Assembly: GCA_038093975.1 (NCBI GenBank)
Contig: JBBPTG010000327.1
Location: 1 to 24,031, forward strand
Direction: 5' to 3'
Length of the DNA stretch: 24,031 bases
Origin: Chalciporus piperatus
Lineage: Eukaryota > Basidiomycota > Agaricomycetes > Boletales > Boletaceae
Shown: piece after piece, positions 1-10,429 of the stretch
Layout of the letters: every line of letters begins with the position of its first letter
How positions within the stretch are numbered: the stretch's first letter is position 1
The notes under the pieces: generated by a model
Told to the model about the DNA's origin: nothing
The model's database searches: none
The model's input: the letters and a program-made list of their open reading frames with translations, nothing else
Program-made: the position numbers and the translations under genes

Positions 1-310
1 CTCTGTAGCTATCCACGAATGTTTCACAGGTGTTCGACGATGTTCGACGCATGTTCGACATGTTCGACGGGGTGTGTATGTTAGAGGCATATTCTACAAT
101 ATTAGATTTGTTCTACGTTAGCTGTATATCAATGTAATGAGGTTAAACAGATCGTTACGAGACACATTCATTTTGCCAGCGCGGTTGATATCATGGTACC
201 TATCTAGCAATATTCCAACAGATGTTAGACCAGGCTCTGTAGCTATCCATCAACGTTTCACAGGTGTTCGACCATGTTCGACGTGTTCGACGAGGTGTTC
301 GATGGAGGCT
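1..310. repeat. Left block of TGTTCGAC-type repeats
   Basis: Clusters of the word TGTTCGAC with short linkers lie at about 28-70 and 265-302. The segment at 1-60 recurs at about 235-295: both begin CTCTGTAGCTATCCA, continue to TTTCACAGGTGTTCGAC and then enter the TTCGAC cluster. This is a higher-order direct repeat with a period near 235 bp that probably runs off the left edge. The words, linkers and orientation match the larger array at 3310-4745, so the JmjC-like gene at 471-3164 lies between two blocks of one family. From 311 to 470 I see nothing beyond the 3' flank of that gene. Confidence 0.85.
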
Positions 311-470
311 TTGGGTAACACTCCATATATTCGTAGGTTTATCGGTCCGCCGTGTTTCCTTCTATCTTCGATCCCCCCCTTTCTGACAGAGGCTCTACAA
401 AGCTCGAGGGCCTTGTGAACACTCAATCCCTCCTTGCGCAGGGACCGTCAAGATCATGATGCTTATGTAG

Positions 471-3164
471 TTACATGAAGGAGTGCATGTGACCCCTAAT
501 ATCTACCAACGGCCCCGGGTCCCGCCATGGACCTAACCACATTTCGCGGTATGCGTCCTCGATCCTCCAAGCCTTCATGATCGGCGCGATGATTTGCTTC
601 GCGCGTAACCGTTCGCTGGCCATTTCCTGCATCAACGGGCTAGACGCCAGAAGCTTGACATGCTGCCCATGCGACAGCATCTGATTCGGCGCGATCGTCA
701 GCAGCGATGCGAACGCGATGATGCAGCGACGGAAGAACATTGCTGTGGAGGTGTTAGAGGAGGCTGTAAATTGAGGATCGGTCGACTTACGCCGCGTCTG
801 TGAAGCGACTGGAAGAGCGAGGATCATGCGGTACATCCGGCCCAGCATGCCTGGATGTTCCTCATTTGATGCTTCGAATCTTGGCTGATTCTTCCTGTCC
901 CGCCCGAGATCGAACATGAGCGCGAACTCAGTGAGGTGCATCGTCTCGTAACACAGGAAATGTCCGCCAGACATGATGGTGTCTCGCGGGGTATAAACCA
1001 TGTGGTCGATGCCTGGTGGCTGTATCCTATGGTTATCCACAAATCAACCATGTTCTTGGATACATTGGTCGCACTTACAAGACGGCGCCCGGCTCCAGAA
1101 GCTCGGTCCCGATGACGCTGTCCGTCCGGTAGGTATCCAGGGCCATGGCGCCCGCATAGAACGCATCCCACCCCTTCACAACAACGGTCTGGTCGTCGTT
1201 GTCAATATCCCTGTGATGGAGATATCCCCACAACTTTGCCCCCGCCCGGATGTAGGAGTATGTGAGGAACCCGGACGCATCATGGTGAGGGTATGTCACA
1301 AACCCTCCGTGGGTCATGACATCCCATCCCGTGGTGCGCACGCCATCGAACCGCATCGTTTGCGGGCCGAGGAGGGAGGACTTCCTGCCCGCCGTCGAGG
1401 TTCCGGCCTCCGTGATGTAGGAGTCCGTGATCGTCGAGATCAACGCGTTGTTGTCGTCCAGTATGGGTCTACATATATTAGTTAGGCACAACCGTGACCA
1501 TATGCTCCCAGGTGACTGGAACATACCTCACTAGCGGCGGAACATCCGGCATAGGGTTGGGAAGGGACAGACAGTTGAGGCATTTTTTTGGGTCGTCGGC
1601 TGCGAGCACGAATTCCCGCAGCGTACCCCACTGCAGCTGTGAGTTCCAGTCAGTGCTGTCCGACTTGTCATTCATGAGCTGCGCCCGTATATTGGCATCT
1701 GGAAATGCAATGAGTGAGTGAGTGAATGGAAACATTATGCCCGAGCACATGCTCTACATACCTTGCCAAACGACGGACTGATCGAGCCATGGTCGATGTG
1801 CTGAAATACCTTCTAATGAGAACTCCATGCGGTCCCCTCCATCGCTGGAGGTTGGCACGAGGACCGCGATTCCCCGGGAAAGGGCAGTCCTGATATCCCC
1901 CTCCTTTCTTGCCACAGCAATCATTTGACCCCGGTCTTCCATGTGGATGCCTGCCCGTGCTCGGGCCATGAACCGTACAGCGTCGATGTCCTGGGAACGA
2001 TATCAGCATTAGAAACATGCTCACCACTGCTGGCTTACCGCTTGACAGGTCATCGGCCTATTTGTGCCGATGCTGTGTGCAGACCACGATAAGCGTCGTG
2101 TACGGCGTTTCGAATCCATGTGGCGATTATAGCCTAGGGCGCTCGTTCGGTCAATGGAACATCTGAAGAATCGATAATGACTCACTGTTGAAGGGATGAT
2201 CAACCGCATTGTCCTCTGTATCGTCCTCCAAATCATCCTCCGGGTCCTCCTCCAGTGTTAGGCCATCTATGCCCTCCATCAGATCCATTGGTTCCGCTGA
2301 GTCCTCTCGTTTCGGTTCCTCCATCTCGACGTCCTCGCTGGCATCGCGCGATACCTCGGTGGAAATATATGGCGATGGTGAATCTCCGCCAGACGTCGTG
2401 CTCAGCATTCCGGCATCTATGTGTGACCGTGGAATCGCTAGGTTAGCTGGGGCCGGAGATGGGGAGAAGGAGGCGGTGGAGGCGGGAGCAGGAGCAGGGG
2501 CAGGAGCAGGAGCAGGAGCAGGAGGGGCGATGGGGGCCGCCGATGTGTTGGAACGCGTCGCACGCGTCGCACGCATCGCCGGTTGGGGCCTTATGGACCT
2601 GGAAGACGGTCCAGCGATTGCTGGAGGAGTACGCGTTGGGGGAGCGGTGCTGGTAGATGGCCCAGCGATGGGAACGATGGGAACGATGGGAAGAGGCATG
2701 CCCATGATTCTGGCAGTGCGGGTTCGCTTTTTGCGTGAGGGCGGCGAGGTCGTGTCTGCAGGACGTTTTCGATTCTTGACGTCCGTATTTGGGAACATAT
2801 GGCTAGCCAAGATGGCCTGTGCCAACGTACCGCTATCTTGAGGTGCGACCAACAGGGCCGCGTGGAACGCCTCGATTGAGGACACGTATCGAAGCCCTGA
2901 GGTTGCGCAGGGGGCGGCATACGCTTGGGCATCGGGGAACAGGACGGTCAGGGGTTCTGTGGGGTTCCAGGGAACGACCACAGATTCCTCGGTGCAGACG
3001 TGAATCTCGCTCGACTCCCCATCGGGCGCACGGCACACAACGACATCGCCTGCATATAGCGCTGTTACTTGCGCCTTCGCCTCCGCATATGACATCTCAC
3101 TCATATGTACATCATACGAGGAATCGTTGAGGAGGCCGACCGTGGGAACAGTGGTGGTTCGCAT
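471..3164 (-). CDS. JmjC-like 2OG-Fe(II) dioxygenase, seven exons, complete
   Basis: Exons on the minus strand are 3164-2186, 2133-2039, 1990-1762, 1698-1527, 1468-1079, 1026-791 and 742-471. The introns are 48-63 nt, all GT-AG, and phase is kept at every junction, giving 790 residues. The start at 3164 is the first ATG of the open frame, has A at -3, and lies about 75 nt below a TATA box; the ATG at 3104 is an alternative. The N-terminal ~125 residues are unrecognised. They are followed by a basic stretch, a Pro/Ala-rich linker with an alternating Ala-Pro run, and an acidic patch. The C-terminal half carries a JmjC-type core: an HxD motif in YPHHDASG (about residues 553-555), a distal His in PPGIDHMVYTP (about 630), and then GGHFLCYETMHLTEF. 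This is the iron and 2-oxoglutarate pocket known from hydroxylases and demethylases. The metal ligands are present, so activity is plausible. The substrate is unknown; a nuclear or chromatin role is inference. It is divergent from the AT-hook gene at 4941. Confidence 0.82.
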
Positions 3165-3236
3165 TGTTGGTGTTGGCGAGGGGCAAGTTGGTGGTGTTGG
3201 CAAGGATGGATGTTCGATGTGTTGATTCGATGTAGG

Positions 3237-3245
3237 TATATATAA
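3237..3245 (-). promoter_or_regulatory. TATA box of the JmjC-like gene
   Basis: The minus strand reads TTATATATA here, 73-81 nt upstream of the ATG at 3164. It is the only strong TATA-like word between that start and the TTCGAC array, and it favours the 3164 start. Assignment rests on sequence and position only. Confidence 0.5.
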
Positions 3246-3309
3246 TGATCGTCAATGACCTCATTGAGAAGCATTACCAATTTGTCTATTAGACGCTCAT
3301 TTAAGGTTC

Positions 3310-4745
3310 GCTTTGACACATGTTCGACACATGTTCGACGCATGTTCGACGGATGGGGTAAAGGTTCGACGCGTGTTCGACGGATGGGGTAAGATGTTCG
3401 ATGGGATGTTCGACATGTTCGACGGTGTTCGAGACGTGTTCTACATAACATATACAGGTTTCGAGGCATGGTCTACATTAGTATACACCAGTCTAATAAA
3501 CTAGATACATGTTCGACGATGTTCGACATGTTCGACGGTGTTCGACGGTGTTCGACGCATGTTCGACATGTTCGACGGGGTGTTCGACGGTGTTCGAGAC
3601 GTGTTCTACATAACATATACAGGTTTTGACACATGTTCTACATTAGTATACACCAGTCTAATGAGATAGATACATGTTCGATGCATGTTCGACGATGTTC
3701 GACGCATGTTCGACGATGTTCGACATGTTCGACGGGGTGTGTCGACGGTGTTCGAGACGTGTTCTACATAACATATACAGGTTTTGACATGTTCTACATT
3801 AGTATACACCAGTCAATGAACTAGATACATGTTCGACGCATGTTCGACGATGTTCGACATGTTCGACGTTCGACACGTGTTCGACGGTGTTGAGACGTGT
3901 TCTACATAACATATACAGGTTTTGACATGTTCTACATTAGTATACACAAGTCTAATGAGATAGATACATGTTCGACACATGTTCGACGATGTTCGACGCA
4001 TGTTCGACGATGTTCGACATGTTCGACGGGGTGTTCGACGGTGTGCGAGACGTGTTCTACATAACATATACAGGTTTTGACATGTTCTACATTAGTATAC
4101 ACCAGTCTAATGAGATAGATACATGTTCGATGCATGTTCGACGATGTTCGACATGTTCGACGATGTTCGACACATGTTCGACACATGTTCGACATGTTCG
4201 ACGGGGTGTTCGACGGTGTTCGAGACGTGTTCTACATAACATATACAGGTTTTGACACATGTTCTACATTAGTATACACCAGTCAATGAACTAGATACAT
4301 GTTCGACGCATGTTCGACGATGTTCGACACATGTTCGACACATGTTCGACATGTTCGACGGGGTGTTCGACGGTGTTCGAGACGTGTTCTACATAACATA
4401 TACAGGTTTTGACATGTTCTACATTAGTATACACAAGTCTAATGAGATAGATACATGTTCGACACATGTTCGACGATGTTCGACGCATGTTCGACGATGT
4501 TCGACATGTTCGACGATGTTCGACACATGTTCGACACATGTTCGACATGTTCGACGGGGTGTTCGACGGTGTTCGAGACCTGTTCTACATAACATATACA
4601 GGTTTTGACACATGTTCTACATTAGTATACACCAGTCAATGAACTAGATACATGTTCGACGCATGTTCGACGATGTTCGACACATGTTCGACACATGTTC
4701 GACATGTTCGACGGGGTGTTCGACGGTGTTTGATGCGTGTTCGAT
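3310..4745. repeat. TGTTCGAC satellite array between divergent genes
   Basis: Dozens of copies of TGTTCGAC are separated by one- to three-base linkers (A, GA, GCA, ACA, GG). They are organised into longer units by a conserved non-TTCGAC spacer that begins GACGTGTTCTACATAAC and runs through CATATACAGGTTTTGACA to ACATTAGTATACACCAGTC. Spacer copies start at 3433, 3598, 3756, 3894, 4049, 4224, 4381 and 4578 (GACC variant), so the higher-order period is about 140-200 bp. The words contain the CpG-bearing palindrome TCGA. The array is free of stops over long stretches on both strands, which creates false ORFs rich in Met-Phe-Asp and Cys-Ser-Thr. It fills most of the intergenic space between the JmjC-like gene (minus) and the AT-hook gene (plus). 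From 4746 to 4870 there is ordinary unique sequence. Confidence 0.95.
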
Positions 4746-4872
4746 AAGGTTTGACATGGGCACAATAAGGTTGCATTACCAACTTCCATTTTACCCCCGT
4801 CACAATTTCCAATTTCCAATTTCGGATGGTCCAGGAAGGTAATGCATTGATTAGTCACCCGCTCACGCAGGA

Positions 4873-4882
4873 CATATATATA
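4873..4882 (+). promoter_or_regulatory. TATA box of the AT-hook gene
   Basis: CATATATATA lies about 60-68 nt upstream of the ATG at 4941 and about 130 bp beyond the end of the TTCGAC array. It mirrors the TATA box at 3237-3245 on the other side, so the array sits between two oppositely directed core promoters. Confidence 0.5.
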
Positions 4883-4940
4883 CAGGATCGCCGTTCCTGC
4901 AGGTTACCTTACTTCCATCACCCCTACATTTACTGACACA

Positions 4941-7894
4941 ATGTCCGACATCTTCTTCCCTTTGACCGCTCCCGATGCAAAGGAGCTTCGCCTGATTGCG
5001 CTCATCCGGTACAGTGTCCACCCCCACGACACACGGTACTGCCATGTCAAGGGCTCAAACGTCGAGACGAAGCGGGCGATAGAGGGCCCACCCATCCGCA
5101 TCCCAGCATTTTACTTTGAACACCTTCGCCGCTTCCTTTGGAGGCACCACGTTCTTATCTCTATCGAACAACGCGCTCAGGAGCTACGGCTCGCCAAGGG
5201 CCTCCGCCCTCTTCTTCAAAGGTACATTATGTACATGGATGCGATCATTGAGGGGCTCCTCATGACCGCCCGGAAGCACCCCGAGCTCGCCCCCACCTTC
5301 CGGTCGCGCCTGTTTGACTTCTACCTGCTGGTAGAGGCCTTCGTTGGGCGCCACGAATACGATTGTGGCGACAAATGGAGGGTGGAGAACGACAAGGTCC
5401 TGGAATGCCAGGACCTCGACGCCATCGGTACGTATATTGATGGATCACGGGCGATCCATACTAACCATCTCTCACTCTCATATACCCCATAGACTGGCCC
5501 CAAACCCATGCAACCCAGGACACATCCGACGGGATGTGGACTGGTTCATATTTCGACTTCGATATCGATACGGTCCCCGACGGTGATGTTTGGCAAACGC
5601 TTGCCAATTCTGCAGCGACATTCGTTGATATGGTGAACCCTGAGGCGCCGCCCACCAGTGAGTCCCATAACCTCAGATTGATACCACGATTTGAGAAATA
5701 ATCACATCACAGAGCGGACAGCAAAGCCTTCAAGGGGAACTGTAGCGGCGCCGCGGGGCAAAGGCCCGGGGAAGGCCAAGGAAGGTATGTCTTGCTTGGA
5801 TTTGGCTGTATGAGCACACAGTAAGTAACTGATATGGTCCACCAGTGGCCGCTCCAACGCCATCGCAGCCTCAAGCTGGCCCCTCCCGCCAACAAAGGGT
5901 TGCTCTGCGAAACGTTCGCCAGGGCAGCGGCATAGAATCACGTTCTGATTCGCCGCGTGAGCCCCCTGCCCCCACCCCTCCTACTGCGCCTGCTCGTCGT
6001 GCTCGCCCTGCCGCTTCCGCCCCATCTCCCACCATTGCCTCCGTCGCCCCTGTCGCCCCTGTCGCCCCTGTCGCCCCTGTCGCCCCCGTCGCCCCCGTCG
6101 TCGCCCCCGTCGCCCCCGTCGTCGCCCCCGTCGCCCCCGTCGCCACTCCCGGTCCGGCTCCTCCGGCCACCCTTTCTCCTCCCCCCCCCTCCACACCCCC
6201 TGCGTCTTCCGCAGGTCCTGGTGGCTCTGGTGCCCCCGAAAACGGTAAGATCTCCGTGAATGCTCAATGCTGAGGATTCATATCTTTCAATGTGTTCAGG
6301 TGGCGCGGCCATTCTTCAGGCGAGGTTAGCAAGGATGATGGAGTCCAGTTCGTAGCATCACTGCTTCTCCTTGTCCAGCCTATAATGTAATCATAATGCA
6401 TATGTTTGATTCGCCCTCCATTTGAATCAGATGTATCGATCCACGGGATGACCTCGCAAGAACATGGGGAATTGGAAGATGGAAACAATGATTGGACATC
6501 TCCCTCAGAAAGCGAAAACATAGGTGATGCTGCCCCCCTCAGCCCTCAATCACCTCTCTCACCCCGGCCCTCTCTATTGATGGATGTGCTCCCTGTAGCC
6601 CTCCCGCAAACGCATACAGAGAGACCGGATGGAAGCGATCATATCGCCGGAATGTCGACCCCCTCCGAGCCCCCCATATCTCCAATCGAGTCCATGGTTA
6701 CAGGCTCAATGGGCGGCGATCTGTCGAGGGGGGTTTCCGACTTTGATCCTGAAGGGAACGCCTTCATATCAGACTTTGATGAACCGTTCGCAGGCTGGAC
6801 ATTGGATTCAGAGATCGAGACTTCTGACATGGGAATTCATTCCAACATGGAGTCGTCCACAGATCCTCCAACAGACCGGGAGGACCCCAGAGGTGATCAC
6901 CCACTTTAATTGCATTCTAACAGGCTCACCCGCTAAGCTGATTGTGTTCATCCAGAGAGCACGCCAGACATAGAGTATGAAATATGAATACACATCCAGG
7001 TTATCATGTCTGACTTTGTGATACATTCATTATAGCGTCGTCGCCGATACAACGTCTATTCAGAGACCGAGGGGACGTCCGAGAGGATCGACAAAGGTGG
7101 TAGAGCTTCAGCAAAGAAGGTCCATGAGACTTAGAAGCGCGAAAAGCGACAGTATTGGTGGTAAGCTCTCCTTTGGTCCTGAAATGTCTGCATGGGTTTA
7201 TCGAACGACGGTGCACAGAGGGCTCTCAGCCTAGAGCATCATCGTTAGGACAACCTAGCAGGAAAGAGACCTCCCCAAGGAAAGGTCGGACGAAGGGAAA
7301 ATCCAAGGCCAAAGCCGTGGTAGAAGATACAAGCTTCACGTTGGAAGTCGAAGAAAGTGCCGACCCGACCCCCCTCTACGATTACAGCAGGGTGACCCTT
7401 CATATTAGCCCCACCAAGAGAGCAATCCCAGGGAAACAGCCTCTCCTGAAAGGACAAGCGAGGGGAATGACTCAAAAATCGCGGACCGCCACTACCTCTG
7501 CTGATGACAACCCCTTCACCATCCAATTCAATAAGGTTCAGATGGCAGCCAGGGACAGGGTTCGAGCCAGCGATGCCGATCTCAAGATCTTTCAGGAGGA
7601 CATCCAACGGTTGGCCAGCCTTTGCGAGAACTCTGAGTCAGACCAAAATAAAATAGTAGACCCTGAGGTAGGCCTTCATCGCTGAACCCCTACACTCACA
7701 CATACGACGTCTGCCCAGTTCGTCCAAGGCCTGCGTCAGATCAAGGAACGTCTGACGAAGAACAACAGTCATATACAGAGCTGGAAGGCTGTGTTGCAAG
7801 ATGAGGTAAACACATCCAATGGTTTCGCCCGCATCCTCCCCTGAATCATGTTCAACATCAGGAAAAAACCTCTGTTCCCTATATCACTCTTTGA
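4941..7894 (+). CDS. Ser/Pro-rich protein with AT-hook and helical C-terminus, 11 exons
   Basis: Exons are 4941-5427, 5493-5657, 5713-5784, 5846-6244, 6300-6347, 6431-6892, 6956-6974, 7036-7160, 7219-7667, 7719-7805 and 7862-7894. Phase is kept throughout, giving 781 residues. The ATG context is ACACAATG. The first ~215 residues look like a folded domain (it begins MSDIFFPL) that I do not recognise. Next come a basic Pro-rich part with a Val-Ala-Pro repeat (about 307-342), a Ser/Pro/acidic region, an AT-hook-like RPRGRPRG (about 561-568), a Lys/Arg-rich stretch and a charged, probably coiled-coil C-terminus. The AT-hook suggests binding to the DNA minor groove in the nucleus; the function is otherwise unknown. 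The weakest junction is 6348-6430 (donor GTTCGT). If it is not used, the first part ends at TAG 6353-6355 (392 residues) and a second gene would start at ATG 6448. Only 92 bp would then separate the two, too little for an ordinary promoter, so I prefer one gene. Confidence 0.65.
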
Positions 7895-8269
7895 TGATAT
7901 ATGGAGGTATTTGATGATATATGTTACTATATGTATCATATGGATCCAATGGCCAGAATGCAAAAGTCCCCTGTAAAATAGCACAAAATAGCACACAAAA
8001 AGTGCCATATAGCATTATATAGTACCATATAGTAGGTGTTTTAACAGGACCAATGGCCTATGCTCAGCCTTGGCTTTTTGTGTCAGATATGCACATGCGC
8101 ACATATAGTGCTATCTGGAAATGTCCAAATGTAATCTGGGACTTTTCCTTTGTCACCATTCTTCACTCTTTGTACTCATTTGTCACACATTTAGAACGGG
8201 GGAAACGTGATTCATTTGCAGCGGCCCAAAACCAGCCCAAAAACAGAAAACAAATTACAGCAGCTACAA
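7895..8269. other. Convergent 3' intergenic region, AT-rich
   Basis: This stretch separates the ends of two convergent genes. It holds two direct copies of TTTGATGATATATG (about 7890-7903 and 7909-7922), several CCATATAG words, two copies of CCAATGGCC (about 7946 and 8050), and a partial inverted repeat around ACACAAAAAG and its complement. These could be remnants of a small non-autonomous element, but I cannot define termini or a target duplication. No gene is seen. Confidence 0.4.
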
Positions 8270-10068
8270 CTAAGCAGGAGGAGTGTTTGGAGCTGTATCC
8301 CCAGCCGTAGATTCAGTCGTAGATTGGCCCTTGGCCTTCGCCTCAAGGCTTGCAAAGTCAAAGATGTGGTCAGTGGATGTTGAGGGAGCGATGCTGAAAA
8401 TAAGGAGATGAAAAAAAAATCAGATACATAACAATAATGAGAATGAAACACAGTCATACCCAGTCTCCTCCTGGATCCTGCTTTGAAGTTGTTTCAGGTA
8501 TGTTGGAGACTTTGCCTGGAACACCTTTAACATGCCCATATAGGTTTGCCATCTATTACCAGGGTGTAGAGCGTCCAACCCATCAGATGTTTTGGTAAAT
8601 TACAAAAAAAACTTACTTGGTTTTGAACAATGTATCGTTGAACTCCAGAGTGGTGCCGGTTCCTATGCTAGTGAGCACACAGTTAACCTGTCAAGTCCAT
8701 TGTCAGTATGTGAACTGAGAAATTGTCGAGACCTACCGCGGTTGCCACCAGGGCCATCTGACAAATGGGAGCATTGAGGAAAGGATTGGTCGCAGTGGAT
8801 CCGTATCGTTGACCCTCTGCACGGTGTCCCCACCACTGCGCCTTGATGAGCTGACCTATGATAGGATGGCCCCAAGGCTGATCATCATCACAGGTGCGTT
8901 CCTAGTATCTTCATATTCAGAGGAAACTCTGAGAAGACGAGTGAGTCACTTACCTTGATTTTGATCCCGCTGTGCAGCATCTTATGCCCATCCACCAACC
9001 ACCTCACCGCATCCACCAACTCATCTCCTTTGAGTCCCCCGGGAAGTCCATATGCATGAGGAACCGCAATCCTTGCCTTGTTGATGAGCTCGCCACGTAT
9101 TTGGGTCACTCCCCCCCAACACTAGGAAAGACAATTAGTATTTCAGCGTCAATGACAATAATGCTTACATAGTCCACAAGCTTTTTCTTCTTCTTGAGGT
9201 CGCCGTCCAGCTCCTTGAGGAGGCCGTTGAGTAGCTTGTCAGGCCTGGCTGCCTCCACAACTGCCTTCCAACACAACTCCTCCTTCTCCATGGCTGATGG
9301 AAAGGCATCAGTGACCGAGGTATATCGGCGGATTAAACCATGGCCAAGCTTGGCTATGCGTTCGGAGCGCGGCGTATTGAAGGAACCAAGGGTGACCTTG
9401 GAAGCCTTGCCTTGTCGACCGTCAGTGAAAGCAGGAGCGGTCTTTTCTTCTACCTTGGATACGACGACGATCTGTTAGGGAGAAGATTGAATTAGCATCA
9501 ACTTACAATCAATGAAAAAAAAAATACCTCGTCATCATTGCCGTCCACATTCTCAACAACATCCCCTCCCTCAAGTGAGTCAACGTCATCTTTCTCCTGG
9601 TCCACTTCTTCATGTGGGCCTTCTGTTTGCTCGACACCAGGCTCTGGTCCCTTGGGGTTGTCCCAGAGGTCGTCGAGGGATGAGACGGCACCTTCGCGAC
9701 GCAGCCTCTTTCTTGGTGGCTGGGTGGATGGAGGAGGGCTCTCATCGTCAGTGTCGACATCACCTCCTTCCTCCTCCTGCTCGCGAGCAAGCATTGATGC
9801 CGCCCTTTTGCGGCTAGCTAGATTATTCAGAGTAGTTAGCCGGCAGCGCGTACAGCTTCAATAGTGCATGCTTACCTTGCTTTTCCGCTTCGGCTTTGGC
9901 AGCCTCGACAGCCTTTCTTTTGGCCTCCAGCTCCTTTAACATTTTGACCTCAGAGGCGGTGAGAGCGGGCAAAGCATCCTTGGACGCAGTTTTGCTTTTC
10001 TTACCGCCTTTTGACCCCTTGGGGAGCGGGGAGGCAGCGTGTTTTTGACTTCTTGTAGTCAGAGCCAT
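8270..10068 (-). CDS. DUF6532 domain protein, eight exons, complete
   Basis: Exons on the minus strand are 10068-9876, 9817-9528, 9471-9169, 9121-8954, 8877-8737, 8687-8617, 8552-8460 and 8393-8270. The introns are 49-76 nt and phase is consistent, giving 460 residues ending in TAG. The start is ATG in the context CCCCATGG. Residues 1-65 are Lys/Ala-rich with a likely coiled coil. Residues 70-160 are very acidic and contain a basic patch, PPRKRLRRE, that may act as a nuclear signal. The domain from about 215 to 425 has the pattern I associate with the basidiomycete family DUF6532: a helical start (MEKEELCWKAVV), a middle GELINKAR...GLPGG segment, HPIIGQLIKAQWWG, a phenylalanine/proline turn, and MALVATAVNCVLT. 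The biochemical role of that family is not known to me. Its start is about 250 bp below the end of the neighbouring minus-strand gene, so its promoter should lie in 10069-10318. Confidence 0.78.
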
Positions 10069-10318
10069 GGGGTTTTTGTTTCTAGTGAGTGCGATGGTGA
10101 AAGAAGAGGATGAAGGGGTGAAGAAAAACCAGTCCCCTACCTTGAACTTTGAACTTTGTACTTCGGCAATCTGGGATCCACCCGGTTCTGGATCGCCGTC
10201 AACTTCGCGATCTGCAGCCCTCATGCTCACATCGAGCTTCTGTTCGCTGATTAATCCATCACATTATTAGCAGTACCATTTACAAATAGGGAGGGATTAA
10301 GGAAAGCCTACGATAACT

Positions 10319-10429
10319 CTAATGGAAAAACTCGTTTGGACCCCAACCATTCTCCCTTTCTAACCAACGATTGAACGCCCTGTCACTCTGTAATACAAAG
10401 GAAGCCCGGGTGCCGTTGTAATGAAGATT
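10319..10429 (-). pseudogene. Severed C-terminal coding remnant of the TET/JBP-like gene
   Basis: Directly after the TAA at 10432-10430 the same frame stays open for 36 codons to TAG at 10321-10319. It reads NLHYNGTRASFV followed by a Trp/Asn/Arg-rich end. The GTRAS segment looks like the motif whose Arg contacts 2-oxoglutarate in this dioxygenase fold. The sequence therefore looks like the former C-terminus of the upstream gene, now untranslated unless the stop is read through. Confidence 0.65.

Noticed and set aside
2209..2841. 210-codon plus-strand ORF with Ser and Ala-Gly runs
   Set aside because: It is the antisense of exon 1 of the JmjC-like gene; the low-complexity tracts there keep both strands open.
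3313..4858. Many overlapping ORFs on both strands encoding Met-Phe-Asp, Cys-Ser-Thr or Arg-Thr-rich peptides
   Set aside because: They are by-products of stop-free TGTTCGAC repeats, occur equally on both strands and change with repeat number.
5871..6312. Minus- and alternate-frame ORFs rich in Gly-Asp or Leu-Pro
   Set aside because: They are shadows of the Val-Ala-Pro repeat in the AT-hook gene, with no splice or start support.
9512..9864. Plus-strand ORFs of about 100 codons
   Set aside because: They are antisense of the acidic exon of the DUF6532 gene, which has full splice-phase support on the other strand.
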